This document shows positions 36,943-45,678 of a DNA stretch of 64,000 nucleotides, piece by piece; the first letter of the stretch is position 1, and each line of letters begins with the position of its first letter. Below the pieces are notes generated by a model. That model saw only the letters and a program-made list of their open reading frames with translations. It did no database searches and was not told where the DNA came from. The position numbers were made by a program, and so were the translations under genes. Origin of the DNA: Skermanella rosea (lineage in GTDB: Bacteria; Pseudomonadota; Alphaproteobacteria; Azospirillales; Azospirillaceae); the NCBI RefSeq assembly GCF_016806835.2, contig NZ_CP086111.1, positions 4,767,471-4,831,470 on the forward strand, written 5' to 3'.

Positions 36943-36996
36943 GGGGCCGTGCCGGGGCCTCGGCCCCGGAGCGCCAGGACAAACCGGACGGTTCAC

Positions 36997-38574
36997 ATGA
37001 ATGACCTGACCTTCAACCTCAAAGACCTGCTGCGCCACTACGCCTCCGAGACGTGGGCGCGGCGCTGGTGGGTGGTCGGCATCGTCTGGCTGGTCAGCCT
37101 GGCGGGCTGGCTGGTCGTGGCCAAGCTCCCGGACAGCTACAGCGCCAGCGCGCGCGTCTATGTCGATACCCAGAGCCTGCTGAACCCGCTGATGAAGGGC
37201 ATGACCGTCCGGCCCGACGTGGAGCAGCAGGTCGAGATCATGCGGCGCACCCTGATCTCCCGGCCCAACATGGAGCAGCTGCTGCGGCTGACCGATCTGG
37301 ACCTGACGGTCGACAGCGAGGGCGCCCGCGAGGCGCTGCTGACCGACCTGGAGCAGCGGATCAGGTTCTACGGCGAAGGCCGGCAGATCTTCAGCATCCA
37401 GTTCGAGGACAGCGACCCGCGGCTCGCCCACTCCGTCGTGCAGTCCATCCTCCAGATCTTCGTCGAGCAGAATGTCGGCGACAACCGGCGCGACATCGAG
37501 CGCACCCGGCGCTTCATCGACACCCAGATCGCCGACTACGAGAAGCGGCTGAGGGACTCGGAGGCCGCCGTATCGGACTTCCGCCGGATCAACGCGGAGG
37601 AGCTGCGCTACAAGGACGTCGTCAACGGCCGGCTCCAGACCACCGAGTTCGACATCCGCCAGCTCGAGAACCAGCTCCAGTCGACGACCTGGCAGCGCGA
37701 CCAGCTGCGCGCCCAGCTCGCCGGGACGCCGGAAACGCTCGCCGCTGCCGACGCCGCCCAGGCCGCCGCGGCCCTGGCGGCGACGCCGGCCGGCCAGCGG
37801 CTGGAACAGCTCCGCCAGCAGCTCACCGACATGCGGCTGCGCTATACCGACCAGAACCCGTCGGTCGCCAATCTCCGCCGCATGATCCAGCAGGCCGAAG
37901 CGGACGTCCGCCGGCAGTCCTCCTCCAGCTCGGTGCCCAACCCGATGCGCCAGCAGCTGGAATCCGAGATCCAGCGCCTCGACTCCGAGATCGGCGGCCT
38001 GAACCGCCGGCTGGAACTGCGCAACGAGGAGCTGGCCCAACTGCGCGCCCGGCAGAACGAGGTTCCCGCCGTCGAGCTCCAGCTCGCCCAGATGAACCGC
38101 GACTACGGCGTGCTCCGGCAGAACTACGAGCAGCTGATCGAGCGGCGCGAGTCGATCCGGATGGCGGAGCGGCTGGACAGCCAGACCACCAACGTCGATT
38201 TCCGCGTGGTCGATCCGCCGGTCGTGCCGAACCGGCCGAGCGGGCCGAACCGGGTGCTGCTGTTCGGCGGCGTCCTGGCGGCGGCCTTCGCGGCGGCCCT
38301 GGGCGTCGTGTTCGTGCTGATCCAGCTGAAGGACAGCTTCACGAACGTCAATACGCTCCGCGACACCTTCAACCTGCCGGTGCTGGGCAACGTCAGCATG
38401 GTCGAATCGCCCCACCGCAGCCGCTGGCGGCTGCTGGAGGTGTCGGCCCTCGGCGGGTCGGTCGCGGTGCTGCTGGTCGTGTTCGCCGGCCTGATGATGC
38501 TGTACCAGCCGGGAGCGCCGAAGCCGACGCTGTCCGGGCTGGCCGGCGGGCTGTTCGAGCGCGGCGAGACCTGA
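36997..38574 (+). CDS. XrtA-system polysaccharide chain-length determinant
   Basis: 525 residues, inner-membrane Wzz/GNVR family. Membrane helices near 25-45 (WWVVGIVWLVSLAGWLVVAK) and near 425-445 (VLLFGGVLAAAFAAALGVVF) flank a long periplasmic coiled coil, with another helix near 490 (GGSVAVLLVVFAGLMMLYQP). The coiled coil carries LRDSEAAVSDFRRINAEELR and LDSEIGGLNRRLELRNEELA. This is the BY-kinase-partner type without a fused kinase; the kinase is the next gene, 99 bp on. Together they set the length of the exported chain. The short gap contains small GC dyads. Confidence 0.95.
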   Translation: MNDLTFNLKDLLRHYASETWARRWWVVGIVWLVSLAGWLVVAKLPDSYSASARVYVDTQSLLNPLMKGMTVRPDVEQQVEIMRRTLISRPNMEQLLRLTDLDLTVDSEGAREALLTDLEQRIRFYGEGRQIFSIQFEDSDPRLAHSVVQSILQIFVEQNVGDNRRDIERTRRFIDTQIADYEKRLRDSEAAVSDFRRINAEELRYKDVVNGRLQTTEFDIRQLENQLQSTTWQRDQLRAQLAGTPETLAAADAAQAAAALAATPAGQRLEQLRQQLTDMRLRYTDQNPSVANLRRMIQQAEADVRRQSSSSSVPNPMRQQLESEIQRLDSEIGGLNRRLELRNEELAQLRARQNEVPAVELQLAQMNRDYGVLRQNYEQLIERRESIRMAERLDSQTTNVDFRVVDPPVVPNRPSGPNRVLLFGGVLAAAFAAALGVVFVLIQLKDSFTNVNTLRDTFNLPVLGNVSMVESPHRSRWRLLEVSALGGSVAVLLVVFAGLMMLYQPGAPKPTLSGLAGGLFERGET

Positions 38575-38673
38575 TCCCCGGCCGATGCCGGAAGACCGTT
38601 CGATCCCGGCGATGCCGGGCGATGCCCGGAGAAGGGCTGTCAAGAGAAGCTCCACGAGGGCAAGGCTACGAAC

Positions 38674-39642
38674 ATGGATCTGATCCACAGAGCGGTGCAG
38701 CAGTCGAGCGCGGCCCGGCGCGGCAACATCGTCGAGCCGCGGGCCGAGCCGGCCGCCGGCCCGGCCCCGCAGCTGGCTCCGGCGGCATCCCCGGCGTGGG
38801 AGGCCCGCGACTCCCGGGGCGATCCCCAGGATACGTTCCGGGAAGCCGTGGAGATCTCGATCGATCCGGCCCGGCTGCGCGAGATGGGCATGATCCATCC
38901 GGGCGACCGCCGGTCGCGGCTGGCCGAGGAGATGCGGCTGCTGAAGCGGCGGCTGATCCAGAAGCTGAACCCGATGGAAGCCGACGCGGAGGGACGCACC
39001 AACCTGGTGATGGTGACCAGCGCCGTGCCCGGCGAGGGCAAGAGCTTCATCTCGCTGAACCTGGCGCTCAGCTTCGTGGCCGACGAGCATTTCGACGTGC
39101 TGCTGATCGATGCCGACGCGATGCGGCCGAGCATCCTGCGGATGCTGGGACTGCCGCCGGCGCGCGGGCTGTCCGACCTGCTGCTGGAGCCGGGCCTGGA
39201 CCCGTCGGAAGTCCTGCTCCGCGACCCGGGGATGCGGCTGACCATCCTGCCGTCGGGCGGCGAGGTGCCGTCCGCCACCGATCTCTACGGCAGCCCGGCC
39301 ATGAAGGAGCTGGTCGACCGGCTGGCGCGGTCCCAGCGCAACCGCATCGTGATCCTGGACGCTCCGCCGGTGCTCGCCACCACCGAGCCGGTCGTGCTGT
39401 CCCACGTCGTCGACCAGGTCCTGCTGGTGGTCGAGGCGAACCGGACCGCGCATTCCCAGGTGCAGCACGCCCTGGACCTGCTGGAACCCTGCGACAACGT
39501 CAACCTGGTCCTGAACAAGTCGGCCGCGGGCAAGACCAGCGAGCATTTCGGCTCCTACTACAGCGGCTACGACAAGGCGTCCCAGGGCGGGCGCGGCTAC
39601 GGCAAATCCGCAGGCTCCGCCGCCGCCGAAGAGAAGGCCTGA
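38674..39642 (+). CDS. XrtA-associated tyrosine autokinase (BY-kinase)
   Basis: 322 residues, cytoplasmic P-loop kinase that works with the chain-length protein. Walker A is AVPGEGKSFISLNL near 115, Walker A' is VLLIDADAMRPSIL, and the third motif is RIVILDAPPVLATTEPVVLS. The C-terminal tail carries the tyrosine cluster FGSYYSGYDKASQGGRGYGK, at least four Tyr available for autophosphorylation. A flexible Pro/Ala-rich stretch precedes the domain (residues 15-45). Cyclic phosphorylation is thought to control assembly of the Wzz-type oligomer. The stop overlaps the next gene's ATG by one base. Confidence 0.94.
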   Translation: MDLIHRAVQQSSAARRGNIVEPRAEPAAGPAPQLAPAASPAWEARDSRGDPQDTFREAVEISIDPARLREMGMIHPGDRRSRLAEEMRLLKRRLIQKLNPMEADAEGRTNLVMVTSAVPGEGKSFISLNLALSFVADEHFDVLLIDADAMRPSILRMLGLPPARGLSDLLLEPGLDPSEVLLRDPGMRLTILPSGGEVPSATDLYGSPAMKELVDRLARSQRNRIVILDAPPVLATTEPVVLSHVVDQVLLVVEANRTAHSQVQHALDLLEPCDNVNLVLNKSAAGKTSEHFGSYYSGYDKASQGGRGYGKSAGSAAAEEKA

Positions 39643-41159
39643 TGACCTACCGAACGGAACGTCGGCGGGCACTGCTTCCCGCCGCCGCGCTGCTGGCCTT
39701 CACCCAGGCCCTGGGTCCCGCGTCGGTCCTCCCCGCCAAGGCCGCCAACATCCAGGCGCAACGGAACGCCGGATTCGACGTCACGATCACCGACAACGTC
39801 AACCTGGAGCCGGACGACCGGGCGGACGCGGCCCTGATCCTGTCGCCCTTCGCCGGAGTCAACGTGCGCGGCGAAGGCGGCCGGGCCGATTTCATCTTCG
39901 ACTACCGGCTGACCCTGGACACCACCCTGTCGAAGGACACCGACGTCAACGTCCGCAACGACTTCGTCGGCTTCGGCACCGCCGAGCTGGTCGATGACAT
40001 GCTGTTCGTCGACGTGACCGGGTCGGCCAGCCAGCCGCTGATCGATCCGGCCGGGCGGACCTCGACCAACGCGTCGGTCGGGCGCGGCAACCGGACCCAG
40101 GTGGTCGGCGGCTCGATCAGCCCCTACCTGCTGAACCGCTTCGGCAACCTGGCGGAGAGCGAGCTGCGCTACCGCTATTCCTATACCTTCGTGGGCAAGG
40201 ACGAGATCGGCGACAGCACGACCAGCGAGGCCCGGGCGCGCCTGTCCACCGGCCCCGTGTTCTCGCGCGTGGCGCTCGACGCCATCGCGGAGTACGAGAA
40301 CACCGACTCGGAGAGCCGGACCGGCGACATCGAGCGCTCGACCTACCGGCTGAACGGGCAGTACGCGGTTTCCCGCCGGTTCTTCCTGCTCGCCTCCGGC
40401 GGATACGAGACGATCGACACCAACTCCCTGAACGACGATCCCGACGGGCCGATCTGGTACGTGGGCTTCCTGACCCGGCCGGGGCCGCGCACCGAGTTGC
40501 GGGTGACCTATGGCGAACGCTACGGCGAGCCCGACTACAACGGCTCGCTGACCTACCGGATCACGCCCCGGCTGACCTTCCAGGCCGGCTACGTGCACGT
40601 GCTGGAGACGACCCAGCGCCAGTTCAGCAGCTTCCAGCTCGCGGTGGACCCGTCGGGCCAGCTGATCGATCCGGTCACCAACCTGCCGGTGGACATCACC
40701 GATACCGACCCGGGTTTCGGCCTGCGCACGGAAGCCTTCATCGCCAGCCGGTTCCAGACCTCCCTGGTCGGGAACTACGACCGCAACACCGTGACCCTGG
40801 CCGGCACGGCCGAGGAGCGCGAATACGACATCCGCCCGGACGAGCGCTACCTGTCGGCCCGCCTGGGCTGGACCCGGCGGCTGTCGCCCCGGACCAACCT
40901 GTTCACCGGGGTCGGCTGGCGCCGCACCGAGAACGACGGCGATGCCGCGGCCACCGCCGGCGCCGCCCCGGTCGCCGGCATCCTGGGCCCCACGGCGCCC
41001 GAGACGGATACCTTCAGCGCCCGCATCGCGTTGACCCATTCACTCGCCAAGGACGTTTTCGGAAGCGTGGCGCTCGGCCGCACCCAGCGCGTGGCCGACG
41101 ACGAGGCCGACGAATACACCGAGAATTCCCTGACCTTTGGCGTACGGATCGTGTTCTGA
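39642..41159 (+). CDS. PEP-CTERM/XrtA-associated outer-membrane beta-barrel protein
   Basis: About 505 residues. A signal peptide (LLPAAALLAFTQALGPASVL, ending near AKAA) is followed by many alternating amphipathic strands, such as AESELRYRYSYTFVGKDEIG, TYRLNGQYAVSRRFFLLASG, TELRVTYGERYGEPDYNGSL and YLSARLGWTRRLSPRTNLFT. The last strand ends in phenylalanine (LTFGVRIVF), the classic OM barrel signal. It belongs to the TIGR03016 type found only with exosortase A. It is likely the outer-membrane export pore. The frame is open far upstream but the ATG at 39642 overlaps the kinase stop (TGATG). Confidence 0.93.
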   Translation: MTYRTERRRALLPAAALLAFTQALGPASVLPAKAANIQAQRNAGFDVTITDNVNLEPDDRADAALILSPFAGVNVRGEGGRADFIFDYRLTLDTTLSKDTDVNVRNDFVGFGTAELVDDMLFVDVTGSASQPLIDPAGRTSTNASVGRGNRTQVVGGSISPYLLNRFGNLAESELRYRYSYTFVGKDEIGDSTTSEARARLSTGPVFSRVALDAIAEYENTDSESRTGDIERSTYRLNGQYAVSRRFFLLASGGYETIDTNSLNDDPDGPIWYVGFLTRPGPRTELRVTYGERYGEPDYNGSLTYRITPRLTFQAGYVHVLETTQRQFSSFQLAVDPSGQLIDPVTNLPVDITDTDPGFGLRTEAFIASRFQTSLVGNYDRNTVTLAGTAEEREYDIRPDERYLSARLGWTRRLSPRTNLFTGVGWRRTENDGDAAATAGAAPVAGILGPTAPETDTFSARIALTHSLAKDVFGSVALGRTQRVADDEADEYTENSLTFGVRIVF

Positions 41160-42235
41160 TGTTCGAGGATTTCTACAATCTGACCGGGTCGCCCTTCAAG
41201 CTGGGGCCGGACCACCGGTTCTTCTTCCCGAGCCGGAACCACGACAAGGCCCTGTCCTATCTCCGGTACGGATTGCAGCAGGACGAGGGCTTCATCGTGG
41301 TGACCGGCGACATCGGAGCCGGCAAGACGACCCTGGTCAGCCAGCTGTTCGCCGAACTGGACCGGAAGCGGTTCCTGGCGGCGCAGATCGTGACCAGCAA
41401 CATCGATGCCGACGACGTGATCCGCATGATCCTGTCGGCCTTCGGGGTGACGCCCCGGACCACCGACAAGGCCGGGCTGCTGCGCGCGTTCGAGAGTTTC
41501 CTGCTGTCCCAGTACCGGGCCGGGCGCCGGGTCCTGCTGGTGGTCGACGAGGCCCAGAACCTGCCGCTCCAGACCATCGAGGAGCTGCGTATGCTGTCGA
41601 ACTTCACGGTCGAGGGCGGATCGCTGTTCCAGAGCTTCCTGGTCGGGCAGCCCCAGTTCAAGGACGTGCTGGCCGATCCGGCGCTGGAGCAGTTCCGCCA
41701 GCGGGTGATCGCCTCCTACCATCTCGGCCCGCTGTCGGAAGAGGAGACGGCAGAGTATGTCCGACACCGCCTGCGCCTGGTCGGGTGGAACGACGATCCC
41801 GCGATCGACGCCGAGGCCTTCGCGCTGATCCACCGGCACAGCGGCGGCATCCCGCGCCGGATCAACACCCTGTGCAGCCGGCTGCTGCTGTTCGGCGCGC
41901 TGGAGGGGCTCCACGCGATCGACGCGCCCGCGGTCGAGGCCGTGGTCGCCGACCTCAGCACCGAGGTGACCGAGGCGCCCGCCGGCGGCGCCGGGAGAAG
42001 GGCCGCCGCCCCGGCCGGGACGGCCGCCTCCGGCGACGTGGCGGCCCTGCTGGCGAGCCTGGACGAGCGGCTGGGCCGGCTGGAAAGGCTGACCGAGACG
42101 GTCAACTCCCATGACCGGACCTTGCGCCACCTGCTGGAGACGGCGATGGGCTACCTTGCGGTGAACGCGGCCGGCACGGCCTGGAACGGATCGGCGGCCG
42201 GGATCGCCAGGGAGGCCGACGATGACCGCACGTGA
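41159..42235 (+). CDS. XrtA/PEP-CTERM system-associated ATPase
   Basis: 358 residues, AAA ATPase of the ExeA type. It begins MFEDFYNLTGSPFKLGPDHR, the family opening, with Walker A GDIGAGKTTLV near 50, Walker B VLLVVDEAQNLPLQ near 125, a sensor region LVGQPQFKDVLADPALEQF and a C-terminal winged part (IHRHSGGIPRRINTLCSRLL). After residue 270 comes a variable Ala-rich linker and a coiled tail. ExeA-like ATPases help assemble secretion structures by pushing on peptidoglycan; here it should energise or place the EPS exporter. It overlaps the genes before (1 base) and after (14 bases). Confidence 0.94.
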   Translation: MFEDFYNLTGSPFKLGPDHRFFFPSRNHDKALSYLRYGLQQDEGFIVVTGDIGAGKTTLVSQLFAELDRKRFLAAQIVTSNIDADDVIRMILSAFGVTPRTTDKAGLLRAFESFLLSQYRAGRRVLLVVDEAQNLPLQTIEELRMLSNFTVEGGSLFQSFLVGQPQFKDVLADPALEQFRQRVIASYHLGPLSEEETAEYVRHRLRLVGWNDDPAIDAEAFALIHRHSGGIPRRINTLCSRLLLFGALEGLHAIDAPAVEAVVADLSTEVTEAPAGGAGRRAAAPAGTAASGDVAALLASLDERLGRLERLTETVNSHDRTLRHLLETAMGYLAVNAAGTAWNGSAAGIAREADDDRT

Positions 42236-43136
42236 CGCCGCCACCCACCCGATCGTCAATGCCATGTCGGTGGACGTGGAGGACTATTACCAGGTCTCCG
42301 CCTTCGCCGGCACGGTGGACCGCGCCCGATGGGACGGGTTCCCGTCGCGGGTCGGCGACAACACGCGGCGCATCCTGGACCTGTTCGCCGGGGCCGGCGT
42401 GCGCGCCACCTTCTTCACGCTGGGCTGCGTCGCCCGGCGCGACCCGTCGCTGGTCCGGGCCATCGCCGACGCCGGCCACGAGGTGGCGAGCCACGGCTGG
42501 GAGCATTGGCGCGTCGGCGAGCAGACCCCGGCGGAGTTCCGCGCCGACGTGTCGCGCACCCGAAAGCTGCTGGAGGACCAGTCGGGCCAGGCGGTCACCG
42601 GCTACCGCGCCGCCAGCTTCTCCATCGACCGCGGCACCTGGTGGGCGTTCGACGAGCTGGCCGAGGCGGGATACCGCTACAGCTCCAGCATCCACCCGAT
42701 CCGCCACGACCATTACGGCGTGCCCGACGCCCCCCGGTTCCCCTTCGCGCCGGCCGCGGGCCGCGACCTGGCGGAGATCCCGGTCGGCACGGTGGACCTC
42801 AGGGGCCGGCGGCTGTCCTGCGCCGGCGGGGGCTTCTTCCGCCTGCTGCCCTACCGCTGGTCTTCCCACGCGATCGGCAGGGTCAACCGGACCGAAGGCC
42901 AGCCCGTGACCTTCTATTTCCATCCCTGGGAGATCGATCCCGGCCAGCCGCGCATCGGCCCGGCGCCGCTCCGCTCCCGGCTTCGCCACTACACCAACCT
43001 GTCCGTCATGGAAGCCAAGCTCAAGCGCCTGCTGTCCGACTTCCGGTGGGACCGGATCGACCATGTCTACCGGTCGGCCCTGTCGGGAAAACACAATCAT
43101 GGAGGGGAAGGCGGATCGGCTTCCATTTCGGCATGA
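42222..43136 (+). CDS. XrtA-system polysaccharide deacetylase
   Basis: 304 residues of a NodB-type carbohydrate esterase 4 domain. Motif 1 is MSVDVEDYYQVSAF, motif 2 is ASHGWEHWRV with the two metal histidines (H-x3-H), motif 3 is TGYRAASFSIDRGTWWAFDE, and the acceptor histidine lies in FYFHPWEIDP. This subtype occurs in XrtA loci and removes N- or O-acetyl groups from the polysaccharide. No signal peptide is visible, so it likely acts in the cytoplasm or by another route. It starts 14 bases inside the ATPase gene; a 223-bp gap with REP-like palindromes follows. Confidence 0.93.
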   Translation: MTARDAATHPIVNAMSVDVEDYYQVSAFAGTVDRARWDGFPSRVGDNTRRILDLFAGAGVRATFFTLGCVARRDPSLVRAIADAGHEVASHGWEHWRVGEQTPAEFRADVSRTRKLLEDQSGQAVTGYRAASFSIDRGTWWAFDELAEAGYRYSSSIHPIRHDHYGVPDAPRFPFAPAAGRDLAEIPVGTVDLRGRRLSCAGGGFFRLLPYRWSSHAIGRVNRTEGQPVTFYFHPWEIDPGQPRIGPAPLRSRLRHYTNLSVMEAKLKRLLSDFRWDRIDHVYRSALSGKHNHGGEGGSASISA

Positions 43137-43359
43137 CCGGCCTTGATCCACGGCCGTCCGGCACCCTTTTCGGCCGGGGTCCGAAAGCATTGCATTCGGG
43201 CGCAAGCCTCCCCTTTCCGTCATGGCCGGACTTGATCCGGCCATCTCTTGCGGGGATCAACGACGTCTTCATGCCCGGAGATGCCCGGATCAAGTCCGGG
43301 CATGACGACAGGAAAAAGGAAATCACCTCCTGTAAGCTTCTTTTCGTTGAGGCGGCGGC
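43137..43359. repeat. REP-like palindromes inside the EPS operon
   Basis: The gap between the deacetylase and FemAB genes holds short palindromes of one family. One at 43221-43245 has arms GGCCGGA / TCCGGCC around CTTGA. Another at 43280-43306 has arms GATGCCCGGA / TCCGGGCATGAC in the opposite order. A degenerate unit is near 43142-43170. The same family fills 55458-55931. Each can form a stem in RNA and may modulate how much downstream message (FemAB, xrtA) is made. Confidence 0.8.
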
Positions 43360-44400
43360 ATGACGGCGATCGTCGAGGTCGGGGCGTTGGACCCGCAGAC
43401 GGAGCCCGCGTGGGAGGCTTTCGTCGCCGAGTCGCCGGAAGCCACGTTCTTCCACCGCGCCGGATGGGCGCGGGTGATCGGGCGGAGCTACGGGCACCCG
43501 ACATATTTCCGCCATGCGAGCCGCGGCGGCCGGATCGTCGGCGTGCTGCCGCTGGTCCACGTGAAGAGCCCGCTGTTCGGCAACGCGCTGATCGGCACCG
43601 GGTTCTGCACCTTCGGCGGAATCGCGTCCTCGGACCCCGCCGCGATCCAGGCGCTGGCCAGGGACGCCGCCGAGCTGGGCGCCCGGCTCGGGGTCGATCA
43701 CGTGGAGCTGCGCCATGTGGACGCGCTGCCGATCGGCTGGACAGTCAAGTCGGAGCTCTACGCCGCGTTCCGCCGGCCGCTCGACGCCGACATCGGCGTC
43801 ACCTGGGGGACCTTGCCCCAGCAGAAGCGTCAGGAGCTCCGGCGCAGCATCCGCGGCGGCCTGCGCCAGCAGGTCGGGCCGGGCCTGCTCGACGCGTTCT
43901 ACCGGATCTACGGCACCAGCGTCCGCAACCTGGGCACGCCGGTCTATCCGCGCCGCTTCTTCGCCGCCATCGCGGAGGAGTTCGGCGACGCGGTCGAGCT
44001 GGCGGTGGTCCACGGCGCCTCCGGCCCGGTCTCGGCCGTGATGGCGTTCCATTTCCGCGACACGGTCTGCCCCTACTTCGCGGGCGGCCTGCCGGAGGCG
44101 CGGACCGAGCACGCCTACGACTTCATGTACTGGTCCCTGATGGACAGGGCGACGGAGCGGGGCGCCCGGCTGTTCGACTTCGGCCGCAGCAAGCGCGGGA
44201 CCGGGGCGTTCGACTACAAGCTGGGCTGGGGGTTCGAGCCCCGGACGCTGCATTACCAGTTCCATCTGGTGCGCGGGCGCGAGTTGCCCGAGATCAACCC
44301 GCTCAACCCCAAGTACCGCGCGATGGTGGAGACCTGGAAGCGCCTGCCGCTGCCGGTCGCCAACCTGATGGGTCCCGTGATCGCCCGCCAGATCGGCTGA
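43360..44400 (+). CDS. FemAB-family protein of the XrtA/PEP-CTERM system
   Basis: 346 residues, two GNAT-like halves as in FemAB. The N-terminal half has ESPEATFFHRAGWARVIGRS and IGTGFCTFGGIASSDPAAI. The C-terminal half contains LPQQKRQELRRSIRGGLRQQ, VMAFHFRDTVCPYFAGGLPE and RGARLFDFGRSKRGTGAFDY, the strongly conserved end of this subtype. FemAB enzymes add amino acids from charged tRNA to peptidoglycan. XrtA-linked members may instead modify the polysaccharide or PEP-CTERM proteins, but the reaction is unproven. It follows the REP gap and is six bases before the next glycosyltransferase. Confidence 0.93.
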   Translation: MTAIVEVGALDPQTEPAWEAFVAESPEATFFHRAGWARVIGRSYGHPTYFRHASRGGRIVGVLPLVHVKSPLFGNALIGTGFCTFGGIASSDPAAIQALARDAAELGARLGVDHVELRHVDALPIGWTVKSELYAAFRRPLDADIGVTWGTLPQQKRQELRRSIRGGLRQQVGPGLLDAFYRIYGTSVRNLGTPVYPRRFFAAIAEEFGDAVELAVVHGASGPVSAVMAFHFRDTVCPYFAGGLPEARTEHAYDFMYWSLMDRATERGARLFDFGRSKRGTGAFDYKLGWGFEPRTLHYQFHLVRGRELPEINPLNPKYRAMVETWKRLPLPVANLMGPVIARQIG

Positions 44401-44406
44401 GCCGCC

Positions 44407-45678
44407 ATGAAAGACCTGCTGTTCCTGGCCCACCGCATCCCCTATCCGCCGAACAAGGGCGACAAGATCCGCTCGTGGCACTTGCTGCGCCACCTGGCGG
44501 AGCGCTACCGCGTGCATCTCGGCTGCTTCGTGGACGATCCCGAGGACCGGGCCCACGAACCGGTGCTGCGGGCGCTGTGCGCGAGCTGCCATTTCGCCCG
44601 GCTCGACCCGGCGCTGGCCAGGCTGGGCAGCCTGCGCGGGCTGGCGACCGGGGAGGCGCTGACCTTCGCCTATTTCCGCGACGCCGGGCTGACGGAGTGG
44701 GTGCGCGCGACCCACGCCGCCCGCGCCATCGCCGTGCAGTTCGTCTTCTCCTCCTCCATGGCGCCCTTCGCCGAGGCGGTGGAGGATTTCCGGGGCCGGC
44801 GGATCGTCGATTTCATCGACCTGGACAGCGACAAGTGGCGCCAGTACGCCATGAGCGGCCGGGCGCCGATGCGCTGGATCCACGGGCGCGAGGCCCGGCT
44901 GCTGGGCGAGGCCGAGGTCGCCATCGCCGCCCGCGCATCGGCCAGCCTGTTCGTCAGCGAGGCCGAGGCCGACCTGTTCCGCCGGCAGCCGGGCGTCGCC
45001 GCGGAACGGGTCCACGGCCTGGGCAACGGGGTGGACCTGGACTATTTCGACCCGCGCCGGGACCATGCCGACCCTTACCCGCCGGGCGGGCCGGTGCTGG
45101 TCTTCACCGGCATGATGGATTACCGCGCCAACGTCGATGCGGTGAGCTGGTTCGCGGCGGAGGTGCTGCCGGCGATCCGGGCGCGCCGCCCGGAGGCGCG
45201 GTTCGCCATCGTCGGCGCGAAGCCAGATCCCGCGGTCAGGCGGCTGGCCGGGCAGCCGGGCGTGATCGTGACCGGCCGCGTGCCGGACGTGCGCCCCTAT
45301 CTCGCCCACTCCGCCGTCGCGGTCGCGCCGCTGCGGATCGCGCGGGGCATCCAGAACAAGGTGCTGGAGGCCATGGCGATGGGCCGTCCGGTAATCGCCA
45401 CGCCCCAGGCCCACGAGGGCATCGACGCCGGGCGGGACGCCCACCTGCTGGTCGCCGACGATGCCGCCGGCCTGGCGGCGCAGGCCTGCCGGCTGCTCGG
45501 CGACCGGGCGGAGGCGGAAGCGCTGGGAGCCCGCGGACGGCGCCTGCTGCTGGACCGCTACGCCTGGGAAAGCCGTCTGGCGCCGCTCGACGGCATCATC
45601 GAGCGGGCGCCGGCGGTGTTTCCGGCCATGCCGGCGGAAACCCGCTCCCTCGACCGGTCGTGGGAGGGACGGGCATGA
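44407..45678 (+). CDS. PEP-CTERM/XrtA-system glycosyltransferase (TIGR03087 type)
   Basis: 423 residues, GT-B fold. The subtype start is obvious: DLLFLAHRIPYPPNKGDKIR followed by HLLRHLAERYRVHLGCFVDD. The C-terminal half has LVFTGMMDYRANVDAVSWFA, IVGAKPDPAVRRLAGQPGVI and the donor-binding VAVAPLRIARGIQNKVLEAM, which carries the conserved glutamate. It adds a sugar on the cytoplasmic side during repeat-unit assembly. Its stop overlaps xrtA (ATGA at 45675-45678), tying the two together. Confidence 0.95.
   Translation: MKDLLFLAHRIPYPPNKGDKIRSWHLLRHLAERYRVHLGCFVDDPEDRAHEPVLRALCASCHFARLDPALARLGSLRGLATGEALTFAYFRDAGLTEWVRATHAARAIAVQFVFSSSMAPFAEAVEDFRGRRIVDFIDLDSDKWRQYAMSGRAPMRWIHGREARLLGEAEVAIAARASASLFVSEAEADLFRRQPGVAAERVHGLGNGVDLDYFDPRRDHADPYPPGGPVLVFTGMMDYRANVDAVSWFAAEVLPAIRARRPEARFAIVGAKPDPAVRRLAGQPGVIVTGRVPDVRPYLAHSAVAVAPLRIARGIQNKVLEAMAMGRPVIATPQAHEGIDAGRDAHLLVADDAAGLAAQACRLLGDRAEAEALGARGRRLLLDRYAWESRLAPLDGIIERAPAVFPAMPAETRSLDRSWEGRA

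Noticed and set aside
36148-39672. 1174-codon open frame on the minus strand
   Set aside because: It is opposite the export, chain-length and kinase genes; composition and lack of any domain mark it as a shadow.
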